A DNA stretch of 10,881 nt. It comes from Oscillospiraceae bacterium. GTDB taxonomy: Bacteria; Bacillota; Clostridia; Oscillospirales; Ruminococcaceae. This document shows, piece after piece, positions 1 through 6,699 of the stretch. Each line of letters opens with the position of its first letter. The first letter of the stretch is position 1. The notes under the pieces were generated by a model that saw only the letters and a list, made by a program, of their open reading frames with translations, ran no database searches and had not been told where the DNA came from. The DNA is taken from the NCBI GenBank assembly GCA_009776345.1, contig WRLS01000062.1:1-10881 (forward strand). The letters run 5' to 3'. A program made the position numbers and the translations under genes.

Positions 1-148
1 TACTTTTTTCTTTATAACTTTTTCCCCGCGCCCAGCATTTGAGCCTCGCAAGGCGAAAGCGGAAGGCAGAAGATGCATATTGGTTGCAATTGGTCTGTCG
101 TGCTGGCAAGTGTGGAATCTTCGACCTCTGCGGGGGGTCGCGGGGGTT

Positions 149-189
149 CTTAGGGGGCGAGCGGGGGCAGCGGCCCCCAGCCCCCTAAG
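149..189. repeat. GC-rich nested inverted repeat
   Basis: CTTAGGGGGC at 149-158 pairs perfectly with GCCCCCTAAG at 180-189. Inside it GGGGG at 163-167 can pair with CCCCC at 174-178, giving a stacked hairpin. It has no T-tract directly after it, so it is not a textbook intrinsic terminator. Together with the adjacent hairpin at 204-237 it looks like one dispersed intergenic repeat unit; this grouping is inference. Confidence 0.75.
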
Positions 190-203
190 CCGCCTTTTCT
201 TTG

Positions 204-237
204 TTACTTTCTTTTTGGCGGAACAAAAAGAAAGTAA
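204..237. repeat. Perfect 14-bp inverted repeat (hairpin, 6-nt loop)
   Basis: TTACTTTCTTTTTG at 204-217 is followed by the loop GCGGAA and by the exact reverse complement at 224-237. The left arm is pyrimidine-rich and the right arm purine-rich, so the RNA stem would be AT-rich. It sits 15 bases after the GC-rich hairpin. Possible roles are a dispersed repeat, the remnant of a small mobile unit, or a terminator for a gene lying left of the window. Confidence 0.75.
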
Positions 238-362
238 ATTATGCGTCGCGGAGCGCGCTTGTGCAGCCGTGTTGCAAAGTTAAGCCCCAAAAAATTAGTA
301 AAATGTAAGCACATTCTACACAAACTGCAAAATTTATGATTTAAATTGAATGAGGTGTTCAA

Positions 363-2060
363 ATGAGAAGCGCGGATATCCTAAACGGCGATGAAAACGC
401 TTTTGGCAGGTCGCTTTATAAATCAATGGGATTTTCCGGTGACGATATACGCCGCCCGATAATCGGCATAGCAAATTCACACAACGATATCGTCCCTGGC
501 CACTACAACCTAAACAGTGTATGCGCGCGGGTGCGGGACGGCATCCACCGCGCGGGCGGGACCCCGGTGCAGTTCGGCGTAATTGCCGCCTGTGACGGGA
601 TTGCGCAGGGCAACGCCGGTATGCACTATATTTTGCCTACGCGCGATATAATCGCACATTCTATCGAGCTGATGGTACAGGCGCATCAGCTTGACGGGAT
701 CGTGCTGCTCGGCTCCTGTGATAAAATCGTGCCGGGGATGCTGATGGCGGCGGCGCGGCTTAACATCCCCGCGATACTTCTCCCGGGAGGACCGATGGAA
801 GGCGGCGCGGAGTTTGACGGCAGAAAGTCCGACGCCACATCTCTGCTTGAAGCATACGGAATGATCAGCGCGGGGAAAATCACACGCGAGCAGTTTGAGG
901 GGCTGGAGGAAACCGCCTGCCCTTCGCACGGTTCATGCTCGTTTTACGGCACGGCGAACACCATGTGCGTATTGTCGGAGGCGCTGGGCATGACGATTCC
1001 CGGCGGCGCCCTTATTCCCGCGACAAACGCGGGGCGTATGCGTGCCGCGTTTAAAACAGGTGAGGCGATCGTCAGCCTGGTGGAAAAAAACATCCGTGCG
1101 CGGGATAACATCACAAAGCAAAGCATAGAGAACGCCATTCGGGTATGCATGGCGACAGGCGGCTCCACAAACGCGGTTCTGCACCTGACGGCAATCGCCT
1201 ACGAAGCCGAGCTGGATATGAACATACTCGATACATTTGACGCTTTCAGCCGCAATACGCCCCAGATCGTGAAAGTGAACCCGGCATCGGCATACAATAT
1301 GGCGGATTTATGGCGAGCGGGCGGCATCCCGCGAGTGATGGAAAATTTGCGCCCGCTTTTGCACACGGACACGCTGACAGTCACAGGCAAGACAGCCCGC
1401 CAAAATCTCGATGAGTATGTGTATCTTTTCCCCGAAAACCCGCAGGTTATAAGGCCGCTTGATAACCCCTACGGCAATATGGGCGGCGTGGCGGTGCTGC
1501 GCGGGAACCTCGCGCCGGATTCCGGGGTTACAAAGCCGGGCGCGTTTGACAAAAGCCTGTATCACTTCACCGGCGAGGCAATCGTCTTTGACAGCGAAGA
1601 AAGCGCCGAGGAAGCGATCATCGGCGGAAAAATCCGCCCCGGCCACGTGGTTGTAATCCGATATGAGGGGCCAAAGGGCGGCCCCGGGATGCGCGAAATG
1701 TGCAAGGCGATGAAATACCTGTACGGCATGGGGCTGGGCACATCTACCGCGCTGATTACCGACGGGCGTTTTTCCGGCACAAACAACGGCTGTTTTGTCG
1801 GGCATATTTCCCCGGAAGCGGCGGAGGGTGGCCCGATTGCCGCCGTACATGACGGGGACCGCATTGAAATTGACGTGGAAAACCGCTCCATAACCTTGCT
1901 GGTCCCGGATGATGAGATCGCGCGGCGCCTTTCAACATGGAAAAAACCGCCGCCGAAACACACCCGCGGCTACCTTTCCCTTTATGCGCAAACCGCGTCC
2001 TCCGGCGCGGAAGGCGCGATAATTAAGGCAGGGTTCAGGATACAGGAAAACAAGGTTTAA
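363..2060 (+). CDS. ilvD: Dihydroxy-acid dehydratase (IlvD/Edd family)
   Basis: Predicted Fe-S dehydratase of 565 residues, the usual length for clostridial IlvD. IlvD converts 2,3-dihydroxy-3-methyl acids to 2-oxo acids in valine, isoleucine and leucine synthesis in the cytoplasm. Visible family marks are the N-terminal MRSADI and ANSHNDIVPGH, CDGIAQGNAGM (Mg-ligand-type Asp78), GSCDKIVPGM (cluster Cys119 and the lysine that is carbamylated in homologues, Lys121), CPSHGSC (Cys186, Cys192) and DGRFSG with Ser471, the serine proposed as catalytic base. The ATG at 363 has GAGGTG five bases upstream. No ilvB, ilvN, ilvC, ilvE or leu genes are adjacent. The stretches SFYGTANTM and SGTNNGCFVGH differ from the commonest IlvD pattern (SCxGMFTAN) and recall sugar-acid dehydratases, so a related substrate is possible. 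Family membership is near certain; the exact substrate is less so. Confidence 0.87.
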   Translation: MRSADILNGDENAFGRSLYKSMGFSGDDIRRPIIGIANSHNDIVPGHYNLNSVCARVRDGIHRAGGTPVQFGVIAACDGIAQGNAGMHYILPTRDIIAHSIELMVQAHQLDGIVLLGSCDKIVPGMLMAAARLNIPAILLPGGPMEGGAEFDGRKSDATSLLEAYGMISAGKITREQFEGLEETACPSHGSCSFYGTANTMCVLSEALGMTIPGGALIPATNAGRMRAAFKTGEAIVSLVEKNIRARDNITKQSIENAIRVCMATGGSTNAVLHLTAIAYEAELDMNILDTFDAFSRNTPQIVKVNPASAYNMADLWRAGGIPRVMENLRPLLHTDTLTVTGKTARQNLDEYVYLFPENPQVIRPLDNPYGNMGGVAVLRGNLAPDSGVTKPGAFDKSLYHFTGEAIVFDSEESAEEAIIGGKIRPGHVVVIRYEGPKGGPGMREMCKAMKYLYGMGLGTSTALITDGRFSGTNNGCFVGHISPEAAEGGPIAAVHDGDRIEIDVENRSITLLVPDDEIARRLSTWKKPPPKHTRGYLSLYAQTASSGAEGAIIKAGFRIQENKV

Positions 2061-2091
2061 GGTAAGGGAAGAAATTTGCCGTGCCGTCCTT

Positions 2092-2133
2092 TTCCTAAAA
2101 CCTCAATCCTAAAACCTAAATTCCTGCCGAAGG
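2092..2133. repeat. 42-bp direct repeat, copy 1 (CCT-heptad tract)
   Basis: Four 7-base units begin with CCT (CCTAAAA, CCTCAAT, CCTAAAA, CCTAAAT), then T, CCT and GCCGAAGG. An identical 42-bp copy lies at 2217-2258, and related tracts occur at 8125-8155, 8186-8226 and 10808-10838. It lies between the convergent 3' ends of the ilvD-like and DUF2752 genes. Confidence 0.85.
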
Positions 2134-2135
2134 TC

Positions 2136-2211
2136 GTAGGGTCGGGGTTCCGGCCCCGACCGCGAACAATAAATTCGACTTTGACGGGCGGGCATGGAAG
2201 CCCGCCCCTAC
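2136..2211. repeat. 76-bp inverted-repeat element between the direct repeats
   Basis: The ends GTAGGG (2136-2141) and CCCTAC (2206-2211) are exact inverted repeats. The first 26 bases match the reverse complement of the last 26 at about 20 positions. Each end is also a hairpin: GTCGGGG/CCCCGAC with loop TTCCGG (2141-2160) and GGGCGGGC/GCCCGCCC with loop ATGGAA (2186-2207). A single arm of the same type is at 8324-8348. It looks like a small non-coding mobile or REP-like unit. Confidence 0.75.
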
Positions 2212-2216
2212 ATCCC

Positions 2217-2258
2217 TTCCTAAAACCTCAATCCTAAAACCTAAATTCCTGCCGAAGG
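2217..2258. repeat. 42-bp direct repeat, copy 2
   Basis: Base-for-base the same as 2092-2133, 125 bp further on, and in the same orientation. It overlaps the last codons of the DUF2752 gene, whose stop is at 2241-2243, so the repeat supplies that protein's C-terminal residues. Confidence 0.85.
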
Positions 2259-2663
2259 CGCTAAAAACGCGAGCGCGGGGATATTGCGCATGACCGTAAA
2301 CAAAACCGCCGCTGCGGCTATTGCAATGGCGGCGGGGAAATCCCGCTTATGCGGCTTCGGCGCTTTGCCGTATCTTATGTAAAAGTACACCGCCCGCGCG
2401 AGGGCAATAACCAAAAACGGCAGCGTAACCACAAATAATTGGTTGTATCCGAACGCTTCGCGCGGGGCAAGGCGCAAAAGGGCAGAAAGCGCCCTCCCCG
2501 CCCCGCAGCCCGGGCAATACAGGCCCGTAAGCGCGTGGAAGACACAGAAAATCAGCCTGTAGCCGCGCGTTGCCAATGCCCGGTTTAAAACCCACAACAA
2601 ACATAAGCCCCCGAAAACGGCGGCAACAATAAGGGCGCGGCGCGTGCTATCCGATCCGCGCAA
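2241..2663 (-). CDS. DUF2752 family membrane protein
   Basis: Small hydrophobic protein of about 140 residues. It carries the DUF2752 signature CPGCGAGR at residues 50-57, followed by a helix and FGYNQ, and ends with the RNIP motif (126-129) usual near the family's C-terminus. Predicted membrane segments lie at about 10-28, 36-48, 76-97 and 110-126. Function is unknown; the CPxCG cysteines are conserved in the family and could bind metal. The start is uncertain: TTG at 2663-2661 is the only reasonable initiator and lacks a strong ribosome site, but it overlaps the end of the DUF4234 gene by 17 nt, which fits translational coupling. The last residues (LAFLAPSAGI) are encoded partly by the intergenic repeat, so the C-terminus may be a later addition. 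Confidence 0.82.
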   Translation of the reverse strand: MRGSDSTRRALIVAAVFGGLCLLWVLNRALATRGYRLIFCVFHALTGLYCPGCGAGRALSALLRLAPREAFGYNQLFVVTLPFLVIALARAVYFYIRYGKAPKPHKRDFPAAIAIAAAAVLFTVMRNIPALAFLAPSAGI

Positions 2664-2997
2664 GCTGGTTCAAATCGTTTTGGATCAGCGCCATGTTGAT
2701 GATAGAGAACCCGAAAAGCGCCAGTATCACGTACAGGATCGCGCGGTCCTCGTCGGGGATCGAATGTTCCCTGCACAACGCGGTCATCGCCTGGCCCCAC
2801 TTGTAGTACACAAAAATCCCGTAAATGCCGCCTGTGACGATGTACAGCACGATCGTCAAAACGGGCGTAGTGGGGATATTGTGCCTGTTGTTGTAAAGGT
2901 CGGACGCGATGCAATAGTACCAGTAAATCCCGAAAATCCCGCAGGTGATGATGGACAGGATGATGTAGAGCGCAATGCCCCTTTCTTGAAGCTGCAT
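2647..2997 (-). CDS. DUF4234 domain membrane protein
   Basis: A 116-residue membrane protein of unknown function. Three hydrophobic segments lie at about 8-30, 45-67 and 87-105. The first two end in matching motifs, TCGIFGIYWYY (18-28) and TGGIYGIFVYY (55-65), which show an internal duplication and place the protein in DUF4234. The ATG at 2997 has a strong GGGAGG site seven to eight bases upstream. The start lies 28 nt after the stop of the DnaI-like gene and no terminator is visible between them, so read-through from the dnaD promoter is likely. The downstream DUF2752 gene overlaps it by 17 nt. DUF2752 genes are often found beside small membrane proteins of this sort (family knowledge), which suggests a paired envelope role. 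Confidence 0.85.
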   Translation of the reverse strand: MQLQERGIALYIILSIITCGIFGIYWYYCIASDLYNNRHNIPTTPVLTIVLYIVTGGIYGIFVYYKWGQAMTALCREHSIPDEDRAILYVILALFGFSIINMALIQNDLNQLARIG

Positions 2998-3025
2998 GGT
3001 TTTTCCTCCCGGTTTCTGTATTATT

Positions 3026-4021
3026 TTAAAACATACCGCTCGTACGTTTTAAGTAACGTATATCCTTGCCGTAAAATTTCAGCACTTTATATTCAAACAG
3101 CAGGCGCGATGCCATGCGCTGGCCGTATTTTTGCTCAATCTCGGAGAGGTCAAGGTTCGTGCTGATAATCACGGGGCGGCGTTCAACCAGCCTGGTATTG
3201 ACAATGTTATACATGGCGGAGGCGGTAAAGCCGGTGGCGAATTCCGTACCCAAATCGTCAAGGATCAAAAGGTCACAGCCCAGCGCGATATCTAAATTTT
3301 CGCGGTAGCCGCCTTCCTGCCCGCGCGAAAACCTTTCCGCTTCCAGCCGGTCCATAAGCTGCTGCGCCGTGGTGTAGACCACGCCGTACCCTGCTTCTGT
3401 AACGCAGTGCGCGACCGCCAGGGACAGATGCGTTTTCCCAAGCCCCGTCCGCCCCAGGAACAGCAAACTTTGCGCCCCGAAAGCGAACCCGTCGGCGTAT
3501 TCGCGGCAAAACTGCGCAAGCTCCGTCATACGCTCCCTCGGGGAAACGCCATCCTGCGGCTCGGTGGGATAAAACCCAAGGGAAAAACTGCCGAATGTAT
3601 GGGTGCCTACAGGTGCCGAAGTCCCAAGCCATGAATGGGCCTCCGCACGAAGCAGCCCTTTCAGGCACGCGCATTTTTCGGCGCCGATATAGCCGCTGTC
3701 ACGGCACTGCGCACAGCTGTACTGCTCTTCGAGGTAATCGGCGGGGTACCCTGCCTCGGTAAGGAGAAGGGCGCGCCTGCGCTGAAGCTCAAGGCTTTTA
3801 TGGCTTAGGCGTTCGATTTCCCTCGCGGCAAGCTCGGGCGAAACTGCCGCGGCTTTTATGGCGGCGGCGCCGGTCTCCGCCATTTTACGCTCAATTTCCA
3901 CAATCGCGGGGATGAGGCGCAAAACCTCTTCACGGCGGGAAACAGCGCGCCCCCGTGCATCCTCCCGCCGCCGGTCCAGCTCACTGCGGGCATTGTCATG
4001 GACTTGCTTCGGGTAGGGCAT
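3026..4021 (-). CDS. DnaI/DnaC-type primosomal ATPase (helicase loader)
   Basis: A 331-residue AAA+ protein of the DnaC/DnaI/IstB group. It probably loads the replicative helicase DnaB/DnaC onto DNA at the origin or restarting forks. A charged helical N-terminus (1-100) precedes a zinc-type cluster, Cys103-x2-Cys106 and Cys117-x-Cys119, typical of Gram-positive loaders. The ATPase core has Walker A GRTGLGKTH (190-198), Walker B LLILDDLG (251-258), sensor-1 STN (287-289) and an arginine-rich QRMASRL stretch (301-307) that fits the arginine finger. IstB transposition proteins are the alternative, but the zinc cluster, the DnaD neighbour and the lack of an istA-like transposase favour replication. 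ATG at 4021; it starts 42 nt after the DnaD stop, in the same operon. Confidence 0.92.
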   Translation of the reverse strand: MPYPKQVHDNARSELDRRREDARGRAVSRREEVLRLIPAIVEIERKMAETGAAAIKAAAVSPELAAREIERLSHKSLELQRRRALLLTEAGYPADYLEEQYSCAQCRDSGYIGAEKCACLKGLLRAEAHSWLGTSAPVGTHTFGSFSLGFYPTEPQDGVSPRERMTELAQFCREYADGFAFGAQSLLFLGRTGLGKTHLSLAVAHCVTEAGYGVVYTTAQQLMDRLEAERFSRGQEGGYRENLDIALGCDLLILDDLGTEFATGFTASAMYNIVNTRLVERRPVIISTNLDLSEIEQKYGQRMASRLLFEYKVLKFYGKDIRYLKRTSGMF

Positions 4022-4063
4022 ACTCTTTCACCGCCTATTCATTTGAGCTTGACAAACAGGCTC

Positions 4064-5104
4064 TTACAACTTTCCGCCGGACAGCATATCCTCAAACTCG
4101 CTCAGCTCATAGGAAGCGCCTTTCTTGCCCTTTTTCCCTTGATCTGATTCCCGCAGCGCTTCTGCTGCCGTTTTGATATTTTTACGGTGCCATGACGCCA
4201 ATATCTTATCTATGTACGCGAGGTTCCGTCTGCCCGTGGATTCAACAGATTTCTCGTAAGCGATCCCGATTAGGGTTTTGTCCATCGCGTATTCCTGCGT
4301 CCAAACGCGGATGTAATCCCGCTCCTTGGTTATCAGGTCCCTGTCGTATATGCATAAAACACGCTTGATTTGGCTTTCGGTTTCTCTTTCCTTTGTCAGC
4401 CGCCGTATCTCTTCATCGGCTTTTTCGTGGGTGATGACGCCGCGGTCACACCAATCGGCGGCAACCTTTTCTATGTAGCGCGCGTTCTCCTTGCCGATGG
4501 AAAGGCAATATTGTATGAGCATCAGCACAGCTTCGGGCGCAAACCCGTAATAGCTGTACATCGCGGCAACAAGGTCGGATATATGCGGGGTGAGCGGTTT
4601 GCCGAACAAAAGCTGGCTTTCCTGCAGCAGGGCGGCTATGTTGGTGTCACTTTCCGCCATAATGTTTATTTCATACACAGAAAAGCGCGGCCTTGTGCCG
4701 GAAACCGCCGCCACCTTGCGCCCTTCTTTTTTCTTTTCGGGTTTGGGCGTGTCTTCTTCAACCGTATAGGACAGGATTGGGGTTTCCGTGGAAGCGGGCG
4801 GCGTATTTGCATATGATATGTAAACAGGCGGCATTTCAGTGTCCGGCGCGCCCGATTCGGATAAATCCGGGATGTGGCGGACTATGCCGCACGCCGCCCA
4901 ATATCCCAGCGCGTCCCGCACATCGGCGGCGGACTGCCCGAGTATTTCCGCAAGCTGCTCCGGTTCTGTCCCCCCGCCGTTTCTGAGCATCACAAGCAGC
5001 ACTTTCAGCGACAGGGGCCCGCACAGGCGGATATGGCGGTCTACGATTTGGGCGGGGACCGCGAACACGCTCGACCAGATACCGCTTTCTATTTGATATG
5101 GCAT
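4064..5104 (-). CDS. DnaD domain protein with tandem C-terminal domains
   Basis: Primosome protein, 346 residues from the chosen start. Residues 1-80 resemble the DnaD/DnaB N-terminal winged helix. A Lys/Glu/Pro-rich linker follows at about 100-140, then two DnaD C-terminal domains at about 145-225 and 245-310. Each domain ends in the YxxxIxxxW signature: YIEKVAADW (210-218) and YIDKILASW (297-305), the motif used for single-stranded DNA binding in DnaD. The tail is Lys/Gly-rich. With the adjacent loader it should act in helicase loading. Start choice: the frame is open up to ATG 5155, but that codon lies upstream of the -10 box (5146-5151). ATG 5104 begins MPYQIESG, with a GGGGGG run seven bases before it; ATG 5119 is a second option. 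Confidence 0.9.
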   Translation of the reverse strand: MPYQIESGIWSSVFAVPAQIVDRHIRLCGPLSLKVLLVMLRNGGGTEPEQLAEILGQSAADVRDALGYWAACGIVRHIPDLSESGAPDTEMPPVYISYANTPPASTETPILSYTVEEDTPKPEKKKEGRKVAAVSGTRPRFSVYEINIMAESDTNIAALLQESQLLFGKPLTPHISDLVAAMYSYYGFAPEAVLMLIQYCLSIGKENARYIEKVAADWCDRGVITHEKADEEIRRLTKERETESQIKRVLCIYDRDLITKERDYIRVWTQEYAMDKTLIGIAYEKSVESTGRRNLAYIDKILASWHRKNIKTAAEALRESDQGKKGKKGASYELSEFEDMLSGGKL

Positions 5105-5145
5105 GGGCGCGCCCCCCATAATTTTTACGGTTGCATAGCTAATAA

Positions 5146-5174
5146 ATAATAACACATTTCAGCCGCCACGTCAA
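5146..5174 (-). promoter_or_regulatory. Sigma-A-type promoter for the dnaD operon
   Basis: On the minus strand TTGACG (5174-5169) and TATTAT (5151-5146) are separated by exactly 17 bases. Transcription would begin near 5139 and give a leader of about 35 nt before the ATG at 5104. The -35 box forms the left arm of the palindrome shared with the pnt promoter. Confidence 0.8.
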
Positions 5175-5187
5175 TTAGGTTGACGTG
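5167..5187. promoter_or_regulatory. Palindrome spanning both -35 boxes, candidate operator
   Basis: CACGTCAA (5167-5174) and TTGACGTG (5180-5187) are perfect 8-bp inverted arms around TTAGG. Each arm contains the -35 hexamer of one divergent promoter, so a dimeric regulator here would block both. Part of the symmetry follows simply from two back-to-back -35 boxes; the extra matching bases (TG on the inner spacer side of each) go beyond that. I do not recognise it as a site for a known regulator. Confidence 0.55.
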
Positions 5188-5208
5188 ACAGGCAATATAT
5201 AATATAAT
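5180..5208 (+). promoter_or_regulatory. Sigma-A-type promoter for pntAA-pntAB-pntB
   Basis: TTGACG (5180-5185) and a perfect TATAAT (5203-5208) are 17 bases apart. The start of transcription would be near 5215, giving a leader of about 29 nt that contains the AAGGAG ribosome site. Confidence 0.88.
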
Positions 5209-5229
5209 TATTACAATTGTTAAAAATGG

Positions 5230-5235
5230 AAGGAG
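5230..5235 (+). promoter_or_regulatory. Ribosome binding site fixing the pntAA start
   Basis: AAGGAG lies eight bases before GTG 5244. This fixes GTG 5244 rather than the in-frame TTG 5217, which sits almost at the predicted transcription start. Confidence 0.85.
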
Positions 5236-5243
5236 ATAGGATC

Positions 5244-6371
5244 GTGAACAAGGTTTTTTTATGCAAAGAAACCGTCAGGGACGAAACCCGCGCAGCCCTG
5301 GTCCCCTCCGATGTCAAGGCCCTTTCCGCCATGGGGTACGAGCTTGCGGTGCAAAGCGGCGCGGGGCTGGGGGCAGGCTATACCGATGGCGAATATGAAG
5401 CGGCAGGGGCAAAAATTATACCGGAATTAGACGAGGGGTACAGGTTCGCCGATATCATAATACGGGTAAACAAACCGGACAGCATAGCCGGTATCCGCGA
5501 AAACACGCTGCATATAAGCTCCTTTGATGTTTTCGGCGAGATGGGCGCGATCCGCGAATACGCCGATGCGGGCATAAAGCTGGTAAGCCTGGAGATGGTG
5601 CCGCGGACAACCCTTGCGCAGAAGATGGACATTCAAAGCTCCCAGGCGTCTTTGGCGGGCTATTACGCGGTGCTGCTTGCCGCGTCCAAGCTGCCGAAAA
5701 TCATGCCGATGATGATGACGCCTTCGGGGACGATATCCCCGGCAAGGGTATTCATCATAGGGGTCGGGGTAGCGGGGCTACAGGCGATCGCGACTGCCAA
5801 GCGGCTGGGCGCGCGGGTTGAGGCGTTCGACACCAGGCCGGTCGTCGAAGAGCAGGTGAAATCCCTCGGCGCAAAATTTGTGAAAATAGACCTGGGCGAA
5901 ATGGGGCAGACAGACCAGGGCTACGCAAAAGAGCTTACACCGGAGCAGATTGAGATCCAGCGGAAGGCACAGGCAAAGGTCTGCGCGCAGTCTGATATAG
6001 TAATCACCACCGCGAAGGTATTCGGGCGCAAGGCGCCTGTCCTGCTGACAAAGGAAATGACCGCGCAGATGAGGTCCGGCTCGGTTATTATCGACATGGC
6101 GGTAAAGACAGGCGGCAATGTCGAAGGCTCCGACCCCGAAAAAGACATCCTGCTGGACAACGGCGTGCTGGTAGTATCGGGCGACGGACTTGAAAGGCTT
6201 GTCCCCAAGGATGCGTCAAATATGTTCTCCGGCAACATCTTCGCCTTTTTGGAGCATTTTTGGGACAAGGACGCGAAGTCAATAAAAATAGACGCCGGGG
6301 ATGAAATAATGGGCGGCTGCCTTATTACATCGGACAAAAAAATAATCCATGAGCGCTTCATGGACAAATAA
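5244..6371 (+). CDS. pntAA: NAD(P) transhydrogenase subunit alpha part 1 (domain I)
   Basis: The soluble NAD(H)-binding subunit (375 residues) of the proton-translocating transhydrogenase, which drives hydride transfer from NADH to NADP+ with the proton gradient. It belongs to the alanine dehydrogenase/PNT family. Visible are the N-terminal KETVRDETRAALVP, the RTTLAQKMDIQSSQAS loop (121-136), the Rossmann turn GVGVAGLQA (173-181) followed by VEAFDTRP (192-199), and DIVITTAKVFGRKAP (251-265), close to the DIVITTA-IPGR-AP family motif. It ends without the membrane helices found in E. coli PntA, because these are encoded by the next gene; this split is common outside enterobacteria. GTG start with AAGGAG eight bases before. 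First gene of a three-gene operon under the promoter at 5180-5208. Confidence 0.95.
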   Translation: MNKVFLCKETVRDETRAALVPSDVKALSAMGYELAVQSGAGLGAGYTDGEYEAAGAKIIPELDEGYRFADIIIRVNKPDSIAGIRENTLHISSFDVFGEMGAIREYADAGIKLVSLEMVPRTTLAQKMDIQSSQASLAGYYAVLLAASKLPKIMPMMMTPSGTISPARVFIIGVGVAGLQAIATAKRLGARVEAFDTRPVVEEQVKSLGAKFVKIDLGEMGQTDQGYAKELTPEQIEIQRKAQAKVCAQSDIVITTAKVFGRKAPVLLTKEMTAQMRSGSVIIDMAVKTGGNVEGSDPEKDILLDNGVLVVSGDGLERLVPKDASNMFSGNIFAFLEHFWDKDAKSIKIDAGDEIMGGCLITSDKKIIHERFMDK

Positions 6372-6405
6372 TAAATTATAATTTTTGAAAGGAATGGGCG
6401 CTGTT

Positions 6406-6699
6406 ATGAATATGATGCTGCTTGTCTTTATTTTTGTCCTTGCCGCGTTTTTGGGTACGGAGCTGATAAACAAGATCCCGTCCCAGCTGCACACGCCTTT
6501 GATGTCGGCTACAAACGCGGTATCCGGCATAGCCGTGGTTGGGGCGCTGGTGGCGTGCGCAATGCTGGCGACGGGGACACTGGGCATGATCCTTGCTTTT
6601 ATCGCGATAATCCTTGCCACAATCAATGTTGTCGGCGGTTTTTTAGTAACTGAGCGGATGCTGGGGATGTTCCGCCAAAAGGGGGAAAAGGATAAATGA
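6406..6699 (+). CDS. pntAB: NAD(P) transhydrogenase subunit alpha part 2
   Basis: Small membrane subunit (97 residues) that forms part of the proton channel (domain II). The sequence QLHTPLMSATNAVSGIAVVGAL (27-48) matches the family's signature helix. His29 aligns with a His conserved at this place in E. coli PntA. Three hydrophobic segments are visible at about 3-18, 34-56 and 57-80. The frame is open from TTG 6385; ATG 6406 was chosen because an AAAGGA site at about 6388-6393 precedes it and MNMMLL is the normal beginning. ATG 6394 is possible but would sit on the ribosome site. Its stop TGA overlaps the pntB start (ATGA). Confidence 0.93.
   Translation: MNMMLLVFIFVLAAFLGTELINKIPSQLHTPLMSATNAVSGIAVVGALVACAMLATGTLGMILAFIAIILATINVVGGFLVTERMLGMFRQKGEKDK

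Larger units (their letters stand above)
1..362. other. Intergenic region upstream of the ilvD-like gene
   Basis: I see no credible gene here. The stretch holds two strong inverted repeats (149-189 and 204-237), described separately, and a leader for the dehydratase gene. A possible but poor promoter is TTGCAA at 272-277 with TAGTAA at 296-301, 18 bases apart; TATGAT at 335-340 is another -10-like match without a good -35. There is no visible T-box or leader peptide, although these often control branched-chain amino acid genes in Firmicutes. The short plus-strand reading frame at 80-283 runs through the hairpins and has no protein-like composition. Confidence 0.6.

Noticed and set aside
80..283. 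Plus-strand reading frame of 67 codons
   Set aside because: It runs through both left-edge hairpins, has no ribosome site and no protein-like pattern.
1308..1850. Minus-strand frame of 180 codons inside the ilvD-like gene
   Set aside because: Antisense shadow of a clearly conserved enzyme; the GC-rich third positions keep the opposite frame open.
2644..3165. Plus-strand frame of 173 codons
   Set aside because: Opposite strand of the DUF4234 and DnaI-like genes, whose minus-strand proteins match known families.
3026..4021. IstB transposition helper from an IS21-type element
   Set aside because: No istA-like gene or inverted ends are nearby, and the zinc cluster and the DnaD neighbour point to a replication loader.
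4370..4816. Plus-strand frame of 148 codons
   Set aside because: Antisense to the DnaD C-terminal domains that carry the YxxxIxxxW motifs.
5105..5155. Longer DnaD start at ATG 5155
   Set aside because: It lies upstream of the -10 box of the only good promoter, so it would not be transcribed from there; the extra residues are not DnaD-like.
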